Numbered from the stretch's first letter, positions 9,450 through 18,254 are shown. The stretch: DNA of 64,000 bases from Chryseobacterium sp. Leaf394 (GCF_001424105.1 NZ_LMQH01000011.1:1232273-1296272), one strand, 5' to 3'. Numbers and translations: made by a program. Notes: a model not told the origin generated them from the letters alone.

Positions 9450-9469
9450 GTTTTTATGCAAGTAGACTG

Positions 9470-9477
9470 CAAAAATA
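9470..9477 (-). promoter_or_regulatory. -7 promoter element for the HD gene
   Basis: The minus strand reads TATTTTTG, matching TAnnTTTG, 20 bases before the ATG at 9449. This supports that start. Confidence 0.5.
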
Positions 9478-9580
9478 AAAAATGAAATACAATTTCAGGG
9501 ATTCGTTGAGATGAAAAAAACATTAAAATTAAATTTTACGACATTTATCTCATCTTCAAATGTTTCAGATAAATGTGTAA

Positions 9581-9880
9581 CTATTTTTTTGGAAACGCTT
9601 TCGGATCTTCAATTTTTACAATCAGATCTTTTGTCTTACCCGCATTGAGGATTTCTATCATTTCAGCATCAGTTTTTTTCTTTACAAGACTTAAATACAA
9701 CGAATCAGAAGGTTTTTTTACCAAAAGTAAATCCTTTTTCACCAATATGGAATCATGAGGTTTTGTAAAATATAATTTGTCAAGTGAAATTGAATCACTT
9801 TTTATATTTAAAGGTGTTCTTGTGCTCTGGCTAAAGAATAAAGCTGAACTGAACGTAGTTAAAAGTACAAGTAATTTCAT
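9581..9880 (-). CDS. Small exported protein of unknown function
   Basis: The 99-residue protein has a clear signal peptide (residues 1-18, MKLLVLLTTFSSALFFSQS) and a charged, Lys/Ser/Leu-rich mature part with no cysteine and no motif I recognise. It lies divergent from the AraC-type gene with a 97-base gap. A small periplasmic protein is the best reading; the function is unknown. Confidence 0.6.
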   Translation of the reverse strand: MKLLVLLTTFSSALFFSQSTRTPLNIKSDSISLDKLYFTKPHDSILVKKDLLLVKKPSDSLYLSLVKKKTDAEMIEILNAGKTKDLIVKIEDPKAFPKK

Positions 9881-9952
9881 TTGTAATGCAGATTTTCTGT
9901 TGGATAAATTTTGAATGATAAGGTTAAATAAAATTATAATGCAATTTATTAA

Positions 9953-9960
9953 TATTTTTG
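9953..9960 (+). promoter_or_regulatory. -7 promoter element for the AraC-type gene
   Basis: TATTTTTG matches TAnnTTTG and lies 18 bases before the ATG, so the leader would be about 10 bases. Confidence 0.5.
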
Positions 9961-9977
9961 CAGGTAAAACATAAACG

Positions 9978-10337
9978 ATGATAAAAAGAGGTAGAGGGCA
10001 GGAAATATCACAGAAATATTTTAATTTTCTGGATGATCATATCGAAAAAGTAATTACCGGCGAGGTTCAGGATTTTTTCGAACTTAATGAAATTGCTTCA
10101 CGGCTTGCCATTTCGCACCAACATTTAAGTGATACGATTAAAGCGGAATTGGGTCATCATCCCTGCCATTTTTATGATTTGAAAATCATTGAAAAAGCTA
10201 AAGAAATGCTTCTGAAGGAGAAAATATCTGTTTCGGAAGTTGCCCGCAGATTTACCTATGATCCATCTAACTTTTCAAAATTCTTCAAAAACTGGACAGG
10301 CGAAACTCCCGGGAGTTTTAGAAAGAAAAATATTTAA
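9978..10337 (+). CDS. AraC-type HTH transcriptional regulator, DNA-binding domain only
   Basis: At 119 residues the protein is little more than the double helix-turn-helix of the AraC/XylS family. The first HTH is near FELNEIASRLAISHQHLSDTI and the second is VSEVARRFTYDPSNFSKFFK, ending in the usual TGETPGSFRK. The ligand-binding domain of full-size family members is missing; this looks natural, since the start has its own -7 element. The SDR gene begins 71 bases downstream on the same strand and is the likely target or operon partner. Confidence 0.85.
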   Translation: MIKRGRGQEISQKYFNFLDDHIEKVITGEVQDFFELNEIASRLAISHQHLSDTIKAELGHHPCHFYDLKIIEKAKEMLLKEKISVSEVARRFTYDPSNFSKFFKNWTGETPGSFRKKNI

Positions 10338-10408
10338 TTTTTCCGAAAAGTTCACCATGTTTTAACATTTAGGCCTTGCGAAATTTGTAACATCAAAATT
10401 TACAGATT

Positions 10409-11164
10409 ATGTCAAGAAATGATTTAAACGGAAAAACAGTATTAATAGCGGGTGGAGCAAAAAACTTGGGCGGACTTCTGAGCCGTAATTTTGCCCAAAA
10501 AGGAGCGAAAGTAGCCATTCATTACAACAGCGACAGCACCAAAACAGACGCCGAAAAAACTTTAGAAGATATTTCAGCTGCGGGAGGAGAAGCCTTTATT
10601 TTTCAGGCTGATTTAACCAAAGTAGAAAATATTGCGAAACTTTTTGAAGCCACAAAAGAAAGATTCGGCGGCATTGATATCGCCATCAACACAGTAGGAA
10701 TGGTCTTGAAAAAACCTTTCTTGGAAACTACCGAGGCAGATTACGACACGATGTTTGACATCAATTCAAAAGTGGCTTACTTCTTTATCCAGGAAGCGGG
10801 TAAACATCTGAATGATAACGGAAAAATCAATACGATTGTAACTTCACTGTTGGCTGCCTACACAGGTTTTTATTCCACTTATGCAGGAGCGAAAGCGCCG
10901 GTTGAGCACTTCACAAGAATGGCTTCGAAAGAATTTGGAGAACGGGGAATTTCAGTTTCCGCAGTTGCGCCTGGACCTATGGATACACCGTTTTTTTACG
11001 GACAGGAAGCTCCGGAAGCAGTCGCTTATCACAAATCAGCATCAGCTTTGGGTGGATTAACCGACATCAAAGACATTGCACCATTGGTAGAATTTCTGGT
11101 AACCGACGGATGGTGGATTACAGGACAAACTATCTTCGCCAACGGTGGTTATACCACAAGATAA
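10409..11164 (+). CDS. SDR family NAD(P)-dependent oxidoreductase
   Basis: The 251-residue protein is a classical short-chain dehydrogenase. The nucleotide loop GGAKNLGG (residues 15-22) is a variant of TGxxxGxG. The middle motif appears as NTVG rather than NNAG. Catalytic Ser146, Tyr158 and Lys162 are in place (YAGAK). The C-terminal TGQTIFANGG is also typical. These enzymes oxidise or reduce alcohols, ketones or sugars; the substrate is not evident. It follows the AraC-type gene and ends in a strong terminator. Confidence 0.88.
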   Translation: MSRNDLNGKTVLIAGGAKNLGGLLSRNFAQKGAKVAIHYNSDSTKTDAEKTLEDISAAGGEAFIFQADLTKVENIAKLFEATKERFGGIDIAINTVGMVLKKPFLETTEADYDTMFDINSKVAYFFIQEAGKHLNDNGKINTIVTSLLAAYTGFYSTYAGAKAPVEHFTRMASKEFGERGISVSAVAPGPMDTPFFYGQEAPEAVAYHKSASALGGLTDIKDIAPLVEFLVTDGWWITGQTIFANGGYTTR

Positions 11165-11498
11165 GTGATTTAGTTCAAATTAAATTTATCACAACAGCAC
11201 GAATGATTATAAACATTCGTGCTTTTTGTTTTATAAAAAATTTCAGATTACTGTTTTTAACAGCAACAATCTCCTCTGAGTGTCTGTTGTAGTAAATGTT
11301 TTTAATTGTAGCCAAAAGTCACGGAGCAGGCGGTGTTTGGAACCGCATCCTTTCTGGCAGTGATTAATTCTCATCAATTCGGCTGGTAAACCTGACAAAG
11401 TATATTTTTAAATTTTAATTAAGAAATTTCACCCTTTTGTGTAATTGAATGTTATCCCTTAATTAAATGACATTTGAATATTCAAAAAACTGATAACC
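11165..11498. other. 334-bp intergenic region with terminator and a GC-richer segment
   Basis: After the terminator at 11196-11228 there is an unexplained, GC-richer stretch at about 11315-11400 that stands out from its AT-rich surroundings. It can form at least one short stem (GCGGT / ACCGC around 11330-11348). No reading frame of worth covers it, and no known RNA family was recognised. Confidence 0.5.
11196..11228 (+). terminator. Rho-independent terminator after SDR gene
   Basis: Perfect 10-bp arms AGCACGAATG and CATTCGTGCT with an 8-base loop, followed by TTTTG and more T. Confidence 0.85.
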
Positions 11499-12260
11499 AT
11501 GAAAACTTTAATTACAATTCCGGCAATGCTCCTTGCCCTTTTTTCAAATGCACAGGAGCTAAATACAATTGAAACTGATACCGCAGTTATGCAGCGGAGA
11601 AATATTATTAAAACCAATCTTACTGCTTACGCATTTAAAAACATTAATGTCACTTACGAAAGAGCCATCAATAAATGGTTCTCTGTAAATGTGGGATATT
11701 CGGCAATGCCTGAAGGAAAAGTCCCTTTCATCAACTCTTTTACAGATGGTGATGATGAATTGAGAGACGTTAAAGCCGGAAGTTCTCATTTTACAATAGA
11801 AACCCGGTTCTATCTCGGAAAAGGCTACGGGAAGGGATTTTATGCAGCTCCGTATTACAGAAATTCAACTTTTAAAGCCACTAACTTTACCTTCTATCAG
11901 GAATATGAAGAAGGTGGAGGTAATACTTCCGAAATACCTCTGAACATCTCCGGAAAGGCCACCGGTAACAGTGTCGGTTTGCTTCTTGGTGTTCAGTTTT
12001 TCTTAAATAAAAAAGAAAGTTTTGTTCTCGACTGGTGGATTGTGGGAGCGCATTACGGAAAAGGAAAAGGCGACTTTACCGGAAAATCTTCTCAGACATT
12101 AACTCCGGATCAGCAATCTCAATTAAAAGCCGAACTCGAGGATTTAGGAATTCCACTGGTTGAATATTCTGTACAGACCAATACCAATGGTGCTGCCATA
12201 AAACTGGACGGACCGTGGGCAGGACTGCGAAGCGGACTTTCTCTGGGTTATAGATTTTAA
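11499..12260 (+). CDS. DUF3575-like outer membrane beta-barrel protein
   Basis: The 253-residue protein has a signal peptide (cleavage near SNAQE, residues 15-20). It continues with alternating short beta strands, starting NIIKTNLTAYAFKNINVTYER, and ends in an aromatic strand SLGYRF, the usual end of an outer membrane barrel. The opening block resembles DUF3575 proteins of Bacteroidota. An insertion of about 45 residues before the last strands (around 195-235) is polar. Transport or structural role is unknown. Confidence 0.7.
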   Translation: MKTLITIPAMLLALFSNAQELNTIETDTAVMQRRNIIKTNLTAYAFKNINVTYERAINKWFSVNVGYSAMPEGKVPFINSFTDGDDELRDVKAGSSHFTIETRFYLGKGYGKGFYAAPYYRNSTFKATNFTFYQEYEEGGGNTSEIPLNISGKATGNSVGLLLGVQFFLNKKESFVLDWWIVGAHYGKGKGDFTGKSSQTLTPDQQSQLKAELEDLGIPLVEYSVQTNTNGAAIKLDGPWAGLRSGLSLGYRF

Positions 12261-12567
12261 AATTAAATTAATCAGGGAATTATATTATTACTGAAAGATA
12301 ACTGGGGAAAAAACCATGATGAAAAATTAATAAAAGATTAGATAGTATTCAATTTTAAATGCCAAAACAAGGGATTATTTCCGGTAGTTTTGGCATTTTT
12401 TTCATTAAGTAAAATCAAGTTGGCAAAGATTAAAACTCTACAGTAAAGCACAATTGAAGAATTGAAGATCTTCACACAAGATAATTTTCACTTTCAAACC
12501 AAAAGCGATTAGAATATTGTAGGTCACAGATTTTTCATTAAATTTAAAAAAACTAAAAGCCCTGAAA
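12261..12567. other. 307-bp intergenic region
   Basis: Apart from the terminator at 12358-12402 I see only AT-rich sequence with no clear promoter element or repeat. Confidence 0.6.
12358..12402 (+). terminator. Rho-independent terminator
   Basis: Perfect arms AATGCCAAAAC (12358-12368) and GTTTTGGCATT (12387-12397) close an 18-base loop and run into a T tract. It serves the DUF3575-like gene. Confidence 0.85.
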
Positions 12568-13065
12568 ATGAAAAAGTTAATTTTATTCACATCCGTGGCG
12601 TTGGCGAGCGGAGTTCTGTTCGCAAATGTGTACAATTCAATGGTGAATGCTGTGGCTACGGACAGTGACATTCCCAATTCGGTGATGGCTGCGAGAGAAT
12701 TTTTCAAGACCGTAAATCCTGGAGATTTCTTCAGAATATTTTCTCCGGCAACGCAAATTTTCACGTTACTGTCATTGATTTTATTCTGGAGAACCGCAAA
12801 ATCTGCAAGGGTTTTTCTTGGAATTGCATTGTTGTGCTATATTTTGGGAGATATTTTCGCTTTTACCTATTTTCATCCGAGAAGTGATTTGATGTTTCTG
12901 TCTGAACCTGTTCCGGATGATGAAACTCTCAGAAGATTATCTTCAGAATGGAGTTCCATGAACTGGGTCCGGTCGTTTGTGCTTTTAGTGGGCGTTGTAT
13001 GCCTGTTTTTAGCTGTCGACAGAATTTATTCTTTTAAACAGAAAACTCATCAGACAGAATTATAA
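12568..13065 (+). CDS. Small integral membrane protein, DUF1772-like
   Basis: The 165-residue protein has four hydrophobic stretches (about residues 4-22, 54-72, 80-98 and 134-152), with the first loop holding a conserved-looking NPGDFFRIFSPATQ. This layout resembles DUF1772 (anthrone oxygenase-like) membrane proteins, but the match is by general look only. It stands alone between two terminator-like hairpins. No catalytic residues can be named. Confidence 0.6.
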   Translation: MKKLILFTSVALASGVLFANVYNSMVNAVATDSDIPNSVMAAREFFKTVNPGDFFRIFSPATQIFTLLSLILFWRTAKSARVFLGIALLCYILGDIFAFTYFHPRSDLMFLSEPVPDDETLRRLSSEWSSMNWVRSFVLLVGVVCLFLAVDRIYSFKQKTHQTEL

Positions 13066-13074
13066 ACTTTTAAT

Positions 13075-13082
13075 TATTTTTG
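13075..13082 (+). promoter_or_regulatory. -7 promoter element for the antiporter gene
   Basis: TATTTTTG matches TAnnTTTG and starts 10 bases after the stop of the upstream gene, 96 bases before the antiporter ATG. Transcription from it would include the hairpin at 13102-13139 in the leader. Confidence 0.5.
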
Positions 13083-13101
13083 CGGTTCAATTACAATTAA
13101 G

Positions 13102-13139
13102 CCCTTTCAGCATTCGAAGTGTTGAGAGGGTTGGTTTTT
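13102..13139 (+). terminator. Hairpin with T tract in the antiporter leader
   Basis: Arms CCCTTTCAGCA and TGTTGAGAGGG pair along their whole length if G-U wobbles are allowed, with a 7-base loop and then TTGGTTTTT. It can end the upstream gene's transcript. It also lies downstream of the -7 element at 13075, so it could act as an attenuator. Confidence 0.6.
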
Positions 13140-13170
13140 ACACAAAATGAATTAAAACTTTCAAAAAACT

Positions 13171-14784
13171 ATGCACCACAATTTACTCCTCATTCTTTTT
13201 CTTCTTTTTGCTGTGATGATGCTCGTTTTACTGGCAAAAAAGATAAAAATTGCTTATCCCATTTTTTTAGTAATTGCCGGTTTGGGAATTAGTTTCATTC
13301 CTGGAATTCCGGTTTTGAAACTTGATCCCGATATTATTTTTCTTCTTTTTCTGCCACCACTTTTGTACGAAGCTGCATGGTATACATCATGGAAAGACTT
13401 CTGGAAATGGAAAAGACCTATCAGCCTTTTAGCATTTGGCTTAGTGTTTTTTACATCGCTTATCGTGGCCTACATTTCATCATCGATGATCCCGGGATTT
13501 ACTTTGGCTCTGGGATTTTTATTAGGCGGAATCGTATCGCCACCCGACGCAGTTGCCGCTGCAACGGTAATGAAAGGTCTTAAAATTCCGAAAAGATTAC
13601 TGACGATTCTGGAAGGTGAAAGTTTAGTGAATGATGCTGCGTCCCTGATTGTTTTCAGATTTGCTTTGGCGGCGGTACTTACGGGAACTTTTTCAATGCA
13701 GGAAGCTACCGGACAGTTTTTTCTGGTTGCAGGAATGGGTGTGATTGTCGGAATTGTTGGCGGAAATATTATGTATGCAATTCATCGTTTTCTACCCACC
13801 ACTCCGGCTATTGATGCGGCTTTGACGGTGATGACTCCTTATATTTTATTTCTTGCGGCAGAACAGTTTCACTTTTCAGGTGTCATGGCAGTTGTGACGG
13901 GTGGTTTGTTTATTTCCTGGCGCTCTCACGAGATTTTCAAAACGGGAAGTACAAGACTGAACATGCTCGGCGTCTGGACAACGATGATTTTTGTGATGAA
14001 TGCTTTGGTCTTTATTTTAATAGGTCTTGAACTTCCTGAAATCGTACAGGGTTTAGGTAAACATCTTGTTTTTCAGGGTTTAAAATATGGAATTCTCATC
14101 AGCTTAATTGTTATTGTTCTGAGATTTTTGTGGGTGTATCCCATTGCACATATTCCGAGATTTTTATTTAAAAGCATCAGAGAAAACGAACCCAGTCCGG
14201 GATGGAAAGGTCCGCTGATAACAAGTTATGCAGGAATGCGCGGCGTGGTTTCTTTGGCAACGGCATTATCAATTCCGATTTATCTGGATGAAAGCGGAAC
14301 TCTGTTCCCGGAGCGGAATATGATTATTTTTATCACTTTTGTGGTGATATTTATTACTTTGGTTTTTCAGGGACTTACGCTTCCGCTGATTATTAAATGG
14401 ATCAACATTGGCGAAATCGACAGTACAATTCCTGAAGACCAACAGCGAAAAAGAATTCAGATTCGTCTGGATGTATTGGGTCTGAATTATATCAGCGAAA
14501 AATATCCGCAGGAAATTTCTGAAAATGAACTGATAGAATTCTACAAAAACAGTCTTCAGAATGAAATATCAAACAACCAGAAAAGTTTTGATTCCGTAGA
14601 ATGCAGGGATACAAAAAAAGAGGAAGTGGAGGAGTACCATCACTTGCTTTTAGAAATTCATGCACTGCAGAGAAAGGAACTTTTTAAAATGAGAAAATAC
14701 AAGGAGTTTGAAGATTCTGAAATCAGAAAAGCCGAACTTCAACTGGATTTGAATGACCTGAAAGTGACAGGAACTGAACATTAG
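13171..14784 (+). CDS. Na+/H+ antiporter, CPA1 (NhaP/NHE-like) family
   Basis: The 537-residue protein has about 12 hydrophobic segments over the first 410 residues, followed by a charged cytoplasmic tail. Family motifs are present: LFLPPLLYEAAW in the third segment, SPPDAVAAATV as the ion-site helix (usually TDPVA) and LEGESLVNDAASLIVFR with the conserved Asn-Asp. Such proteins exchange Na+ or K+ for H+ and hold pH and salt balance. The tail (about 420-537) is highly charged and may sense the cytoplasm. Its leader has a terminator-like hairpin. Confidence 0.9.
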   Translation: MHHNLLLILFLLFAVMMLVLLAKKIKIAYPIFLVIAGLGISFIPGIPVLKLDPDIIFLLFLPPLLYEAAWYTSWKDFWKWKRPISLLAFGLVFFTSLIVAYISSSMIPGFTLALGFLLGGIVSPPDAVAAATVMKGLKIPKRLLTILEGESLVNDAASLIVFRFALAAVLTGTFSMQEATGQFFLVAGMGVIVGIVGGNIMYAIHRFLPTTPAIDAALTVMTPYILFLAAEQFHFSGVMAVVTGGLFISWRSHEIFKTGSTRLNMLGVWTTMIFVMNALVFILIGLELPEIVQGLGKHLVFQGLKYGILISLIVIVLRFLWVYPIAHIPRFLFKSIRENEPSPGWKGPLITSYAGMRGVVSLATALSIPIYLDESGTLFPERNMIIFITFVVIFITLVFQGLTLPLIIKWINIGEIDSTIPEDQQRKRIQIRLDVLGLNYISEKYPQEISENELIEFYKNSLQNEISNNQKSFDSVECRDTKKEEVEEYHHLLLEIHALQRKELFKMRKYKEFEDSEIRKAELQLDLNDLKVTGTEH

Positions 14785-14847
14785 GTATAAATGATAATTG
14801 ATTAATGATGAGTGATTTATAATCTTAGATTTAACAAATTTTTTTTT

Positions 14848-14890
14848 AATTATCAATCATCAATCATCAATTATCTATTATCAATCATCA
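14848..14890. repeat. Short satellite run (TCAAT-type) 1
   Basis: Degenerate tandem units of about 7-10 bases (ATCAATCATCAATTATC and similar). The same run recurs at 15027-15060 and 15191-15235, on both sides of each core repeat. Confidence 0.75.
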
Positions 14891-15020
14891 AAACGTAAAA
14901 AGGCTTCGACAAGCTCAGCCTGACACTGTCTGAAATTAAATTTGTAGTATTAAAAATGTCACGCTGAAATCGTTGAAGCGTTGTTAAATTAAAAAATAAG
15001 TTTAATTTAAACAGAAAATA
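14891..15020. repeat. Core direct repeat, copy 1
   Basis: This copy opens with AAACGTAAAAAGGCTTCGAC and contains AAGCTCAGCCTGACACTGTC. It shares nearly all positions with copy 2, 171 bases later, ending in AAGTTTAATTTAAACAGAAA. The segment around AGGCT..AGCCT can form a short stem. Confidence 0.88.
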
Positions 15021-15061
15021 TAATTTATTATCAATTATCAATTATCAATCATCAATTATTG

Positions 15062-15189
15062 AAACGTAAAAGGCTTCGACAAGCTCAGCCTGACACTGTC
15101 TGAAATTAGATTTATAGTATTAAAAATGTGACGCTGAAATCGTTAAAGTGTTTAAATCAGGAGAAAATAAGTTTAATTTAAACAGAAAA
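15062..15189. repeat. Core direct repeat, copy 2
   Basis: This is a near-identical second copy of the core. The two copies differ by a few substitutions and small indels, most of them in the middle (GAAGCGTTG against AAAGTGTTT). The satellite run continues after it to the bestrophin start. Confidence 0.88.
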
Positions 15190-15242
15190 TTTAATCAATT
15201 ATCAATTATTAATCATCAATTATCATTTTTCAATTATAAAAC

Positions 15243-16244
15243 ATGAACGCAGGAAGAAAATTTACACCGAAAGAATTCATTCTCTGGACGCGCAGAACCA
15301 TTTACAAAGTTTTTGTTCTGGCATTTATTCCAACATTATTTTACTATTTGGGAGCTGAATATCTGTCGCTTCCGTGGCAGCCTGTCGCAATTTTAGGAAC
15401 GGCGGTAGCTTTTATTGTCGGATTCAAAAACAATGCAAGCTACGGCAGACTTTGGGAAGCAAGACAGATTTATGGTGCGATTATTAATGACAGCAGGGCT
15501 TTCGGATATACTTTGAGAGATGCTTTACAGGGAAATGATACGGAAATAAAAACCATTTTTTACCGTCATTTTGCATGGCTTACGGCATTGAGGTTTCAGC
15601 TCAGAGAGCCCAGAACATGGGAAAATATGACCCAGAAATCGAATGTAGAATATCTGTCATTTTACGAAATTCCGGAAAGAGTGACGACCATTGAGAATGA
15701 TTTGAAACCATTATTGTCAGATGACGAATACGGTTATGTACTAAAAAAGAAAAACCGTGCGACCCAGATTTCAGCATTACAGTCGCAAGAAATAGCGAAA
15801 CTTTATAAAGACGGCAAACTGAATGATTTCCAATGGACTTTCCTGCAACAGTCGCTGTCGAAGTTCACAGATCATCAGGGAAAAGCGGAGAGGATTAAAA
15901 ATTTCCCATACCCGCGAAATTTCAGTTCGATTACTACCTATCTTCTTTTTCTGTTTGTAATTTCAGTTCCGTTTGGCTTACTCAACGAATTTGCAAAATT
16001 GGGCGAGGGAACCATACTGGAATGTTATTCTGTGTGGCTTAATGTTCCTTTTTCAATGATCCTGATGTGGGTTTTTGTCACTTTGGATACGGTAGGCGAG
16101 AGCTCGATGAATCCTTTTGAGGGCAGTGCCAATGATGTTCCGATTACACAAATCAGCCGTACAATTGAGATTGATATGCGGGATATGCTGGATGAGGAAA
16201 ATCTGCCGCCTGCGATTGCGCCGAAGAATAATATAGTTTTATAG
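15243..16244 (+). CDS. Bestrophin family membrane protein
   Basis: The 333-residue protein has the bestrophin/UPF0187 layout: an N-terminal WTRRTIYKVF helix, two early membrane helices, the hallmark FKNNASYGRLWEAR (residues 61-74), a soluble helical middle and two more membrane helices around 235-290. The late motif MNPFEGSANDVP is also typical. Bacterial bestrophins form pentameric ion channels in the inner membrane; several conduct cations, so ion choice is not assumed. No partner gene is next to it. Confidence 0.9.
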   Translation: MNAGRKFTPKEFILWTRRTIYKVFVLAFIPTLFYYLGAEYLSLPWQPVAILGTAVAFIVGFKNNASYGRLWEARQIYGAIINDSRAFGYTLRDALQGNDTEIKTIFYRHFAWLTALRFQLREPRTWENMTQKSNVEYLSFYEIPERVTTIENDLKPLLSDDEYGYVLKKKNRATQISALQSQEIAKLYKDGKLNDFQWTFLQQSLSKFTDHQGKAERIKNFPYPRNFSSITTYLLFLFVISVPFGLLNEFAKLGEGTILECYSVWLNVPFSMILMWVFVTLDTVGESSMNPFEGSANDVPITQISRTIEIDMRDMLDEENLPPAIAPKNNIVL

Positions 16245-16312
16245 GTTTTGGTTTTGTACTTGAAAAATAGTCATTTTCTTAAATCGTACAAATTTCTAAA
16301 TAACATCCGATT

Positions 16313-16397
16313 GCGCCCCGACCTGAGTGGAGCTCTTTTTGCGAGGAAGAATGACGAACAAAAAAGCGGGAATGGAGGGCGGAAATAGGCGCCCAAA
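16313..16397 (+). repeat. Dispersed intergenic element, copy A (short form)
   Basis: This 85-bp element begins GCGCCCCGACCTGAGTGGAG and ends GGCGCCCAAA. Its inner arms CTTTTTG and CAAAAAAG can pair. It matches copy B (18280-18364, opposite strand) along its whole length and matches the ends of copies C and D. It lies just past the 3' end of fadE. Confidence 0.85.
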
Positions 16398-16404
16398 TAA
16401 AAGT

Positions 16405-16434
16405 AAAAATCCCGAATTATATTTCGGGATTTTT
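16405..16434. terminator. Bidirectional terminator
   Basis: Perfect 12-bp arms AAAAATCCCGAA and TTCGGGATTTTT with a 6-base loop lie between the convergent bestrophin (+) and fadE (-) genes. Confidence 0.88.
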
Positions 16435-16478
16435 AAATTATTTATCAAACCTTAAAGGTTTTGTATTTAAGAGTGAAA

Positions 16479-18254
16479 TTAATAATGCCCTTTCCCGATA
16501 TAATGCGCCGCAACCTTCTCAGTCAACGCCACCACATTCGGGTTATTGGTATATTTCGTAAATCTTCTCAAACCAGAAAGCATCATTCTCTGTTCGTCGC
16601 CTTCTGCGAAAGAAATAATACCTTCCTTGGCAGCAACGATTATTTTTTCTACGGCTTTGTAAAGATTCAACTGAGCCATTGCAACTTCTACAGAGTCGGC
16701 TAAAAAATGTTTTTCTGCTCTCAATACTGTAGATTCTGCCATGTAGATTTGATTTAAAATTTCTGAAGCATTCAACAGTAAATGTTGCTGTTTCTCAATA
16801 TCCATCATGAATTTCTGAAGTGCAGCTCCGGAAACCATTAAGAAAACTTTCTTCAGATTGGCAATAATCGCTTTTTCCTCACTCATTAGTTCAGAATAAT
16901 CCGGAACCTCAAAGCTTGGAATTCCCATCAATTCTTTAGAAATCGCCATTGCGGGAGACAGAAGGTCTAATTCTCCTTTCATCGCTCTCTTGATTAACAT
17001 TCCGACAGCCAAAAGTCTGTTGATCTCGTTGGTCCCTTCGTAGATTCTGCCTATTCTTGCGTCTCTCCATGCAGCTTCCATCGGAGTGTCTTCTGAGAAG
17101 CCCATTCCTCCATAGATCTGAATTCCTTCGTCAGCAGTGTTTTGGGTTAAATCTGAAACATAAACTTTAAGAATAGATGCTTCGACTGCGAATTCCTCAA
17201 CACCTTTCAGTTCAGCCTGCTGATGATCCATTCCGCCTGCAACTAATTCTGCAATTTTATCTTCAACATTTTTTGCCAAACGGTAAGAACCTGCTTCGCT
17301 TACGAACACGCCAGTCGCCATTTCAGCAATTTTCTTTCTGATGGCTCCGAAAGTTGAAATCGAAACACCAAACTGTTTTCTCTCGTTTGAATATTGAATA
17401 GAGTGATTTAAAATTCTTCTCTGTCCGTCAAGGTTGGCGGCAGCGAGTTTAATTCTGCCTACATTTAATGCATTCAAAGCGATTTTAAAACCGTTGTTTC
17501 TCTCACCCAACATATTTTCTACAGGAACTTTCATATCATTAAAGAAAACCTGACGTGTAGATGATGAACGGATTCCTAGTTTATGCTCTTCCTCACCAAA
17601 AGACAAACTTTCAGGGTTTTCAAGTTCAGAACGGTTGATGACAAAACCTGTAATATTTTTGTCGTCATCGATTTTGGCGAATAAAGTGAAAGTATCTGCA
17701 AAACCGGCATTTGAAATCCACATTTTCTGTCCGTTGATGATGTAATGTTTTCCGTCTTCAGACAGTTTCGCTCTTGTTTTTCCCGAATTGGCATCAGAAC
17801 CTGCATCCGGCTCAGTCAGACAGTAAGCTCCGAATTTTGTTCCGGTTGCCAAATCCGGAAGATATTTCTTTTTTAATTCTTCACTTCCGTAAAGTAGGGT
17901 AGGAAGTGTTCCGATTCCTGTGTGAGCTCCGTAAGCTGTTGCCAATGATCCATTTCCTCCCGAAACATAGTCACAAGCCAGCATCGTGCTTACGAATCCC
18001 ATTCCCATACCGCCATATTCTTCGGGAACTGTAATTCCTAAAAGTCCCATTTCACCAAGTTTACGCATTGTTTCTTCCGTCAAAGCATAATCTTTTTTCT
18101 CAAAACGCTCATGATGAGGAATCACTTCTCTGTCGATAAATTCTTTCGCAGAATCACGGAGCATTTTTTGCTCCTCTGAAAGTTCTTCGAGACTAAAAAT
18201 CTCGTTTGCAGGAATTTCTTTAATTAGAAATTCTCCGCCTTTTAAATTTGACAT
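16479..18254 (-). CDS. fadE: Acyl-CoA dehydrogenase (FadE-type)
   Basis: The 591-residue flavoenzyme carries out the first oxidation step of beta-oxidation. The FAD/substrate signature YCLTEPDAGSDANSG (near residue 144) and the late motif RIYEGTNEINR, in the position of the acyl-CoA dehydrogenase catalytic region, are both present. The extra C-terminal helical domain of about 170 residues matches the longer Bacillus FadE type rather than the 380-residue short-chain enzymes. It is the last gene of the cluster; copy B of the dispersed element lies between it and fadA, and copy A behind it. Confidence 0.92.
   Translation of the reverse strand: MSNLKGGEFLIKEIPANEIFSLEELSEEQKMLRDSAKEFIDREVIPHHERFEKKDYALTEETMRKLGEMGLLGITVPEEYGGMGMGFVSTMLACDYVSGGNGSLATAYGAHTGIGTLPTLLYGSEELKKKYLPDLATGTKFGAYCLTEPDAGSDANSGKTRAKLSEDGKHYIINGQKMWISNAGFADTFTLFAKIDDDKNITGFVINRSELENPESLSFGEEEHKLGIRSSSTRQVFFNDMKVPVENMLGERNNGFKIALNALNVGRIKLAAANLDGQRRILNHSIQYSNERKQFGVSISTFGAIRKKIAEMATGVFVSEAGSYRLAKNVEDKIAELVAGGMDHQQAELKGVEEFAVEASILKVYVSDLTQNTADEGIQIYGGMGFSEDTPMEAAWRDARIGRIYEGTNEINRLLAVGMLIKRAMKGELDLLSPAMAISKELMGIPSFEVPDYSELMSEEKAIIANLKKVFLMVSGAALQKFMMDIEKQQHLLLNASEILNQIYMAESTVLRAEKHFLADSVEVAMAQLNLYKAVEKIIVAAKEGIISFAEGDEQRMMLSGLRRFTKYTNNPNVVALTEKVAAHYIGKGHY

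Larger units (their letters stand above)
14785..15242. other. 458-bp repeat-filled intergenic region
   Basis: The whole gap between antiporter and bestrophin consists of two copies of a core of about 130 bp, separated and flanked by short satellite runs built from ATCAATTATC and ATCAATCATC. No coding frame is supported. Confidence 0.8.

Noticed and set aside
11110-11292. 60-codon plus-strand frame after the SDR gene
   Set aside because: It begins inside the SDR gene in another frame and runs through the terminator hairpin.
14848-15235. Possible CRISPR array
   Set aside because: The spaced repeats are only two cores of about 130 bp with satellite runs between; there are no short repeats with unique spacers and no cas genes.
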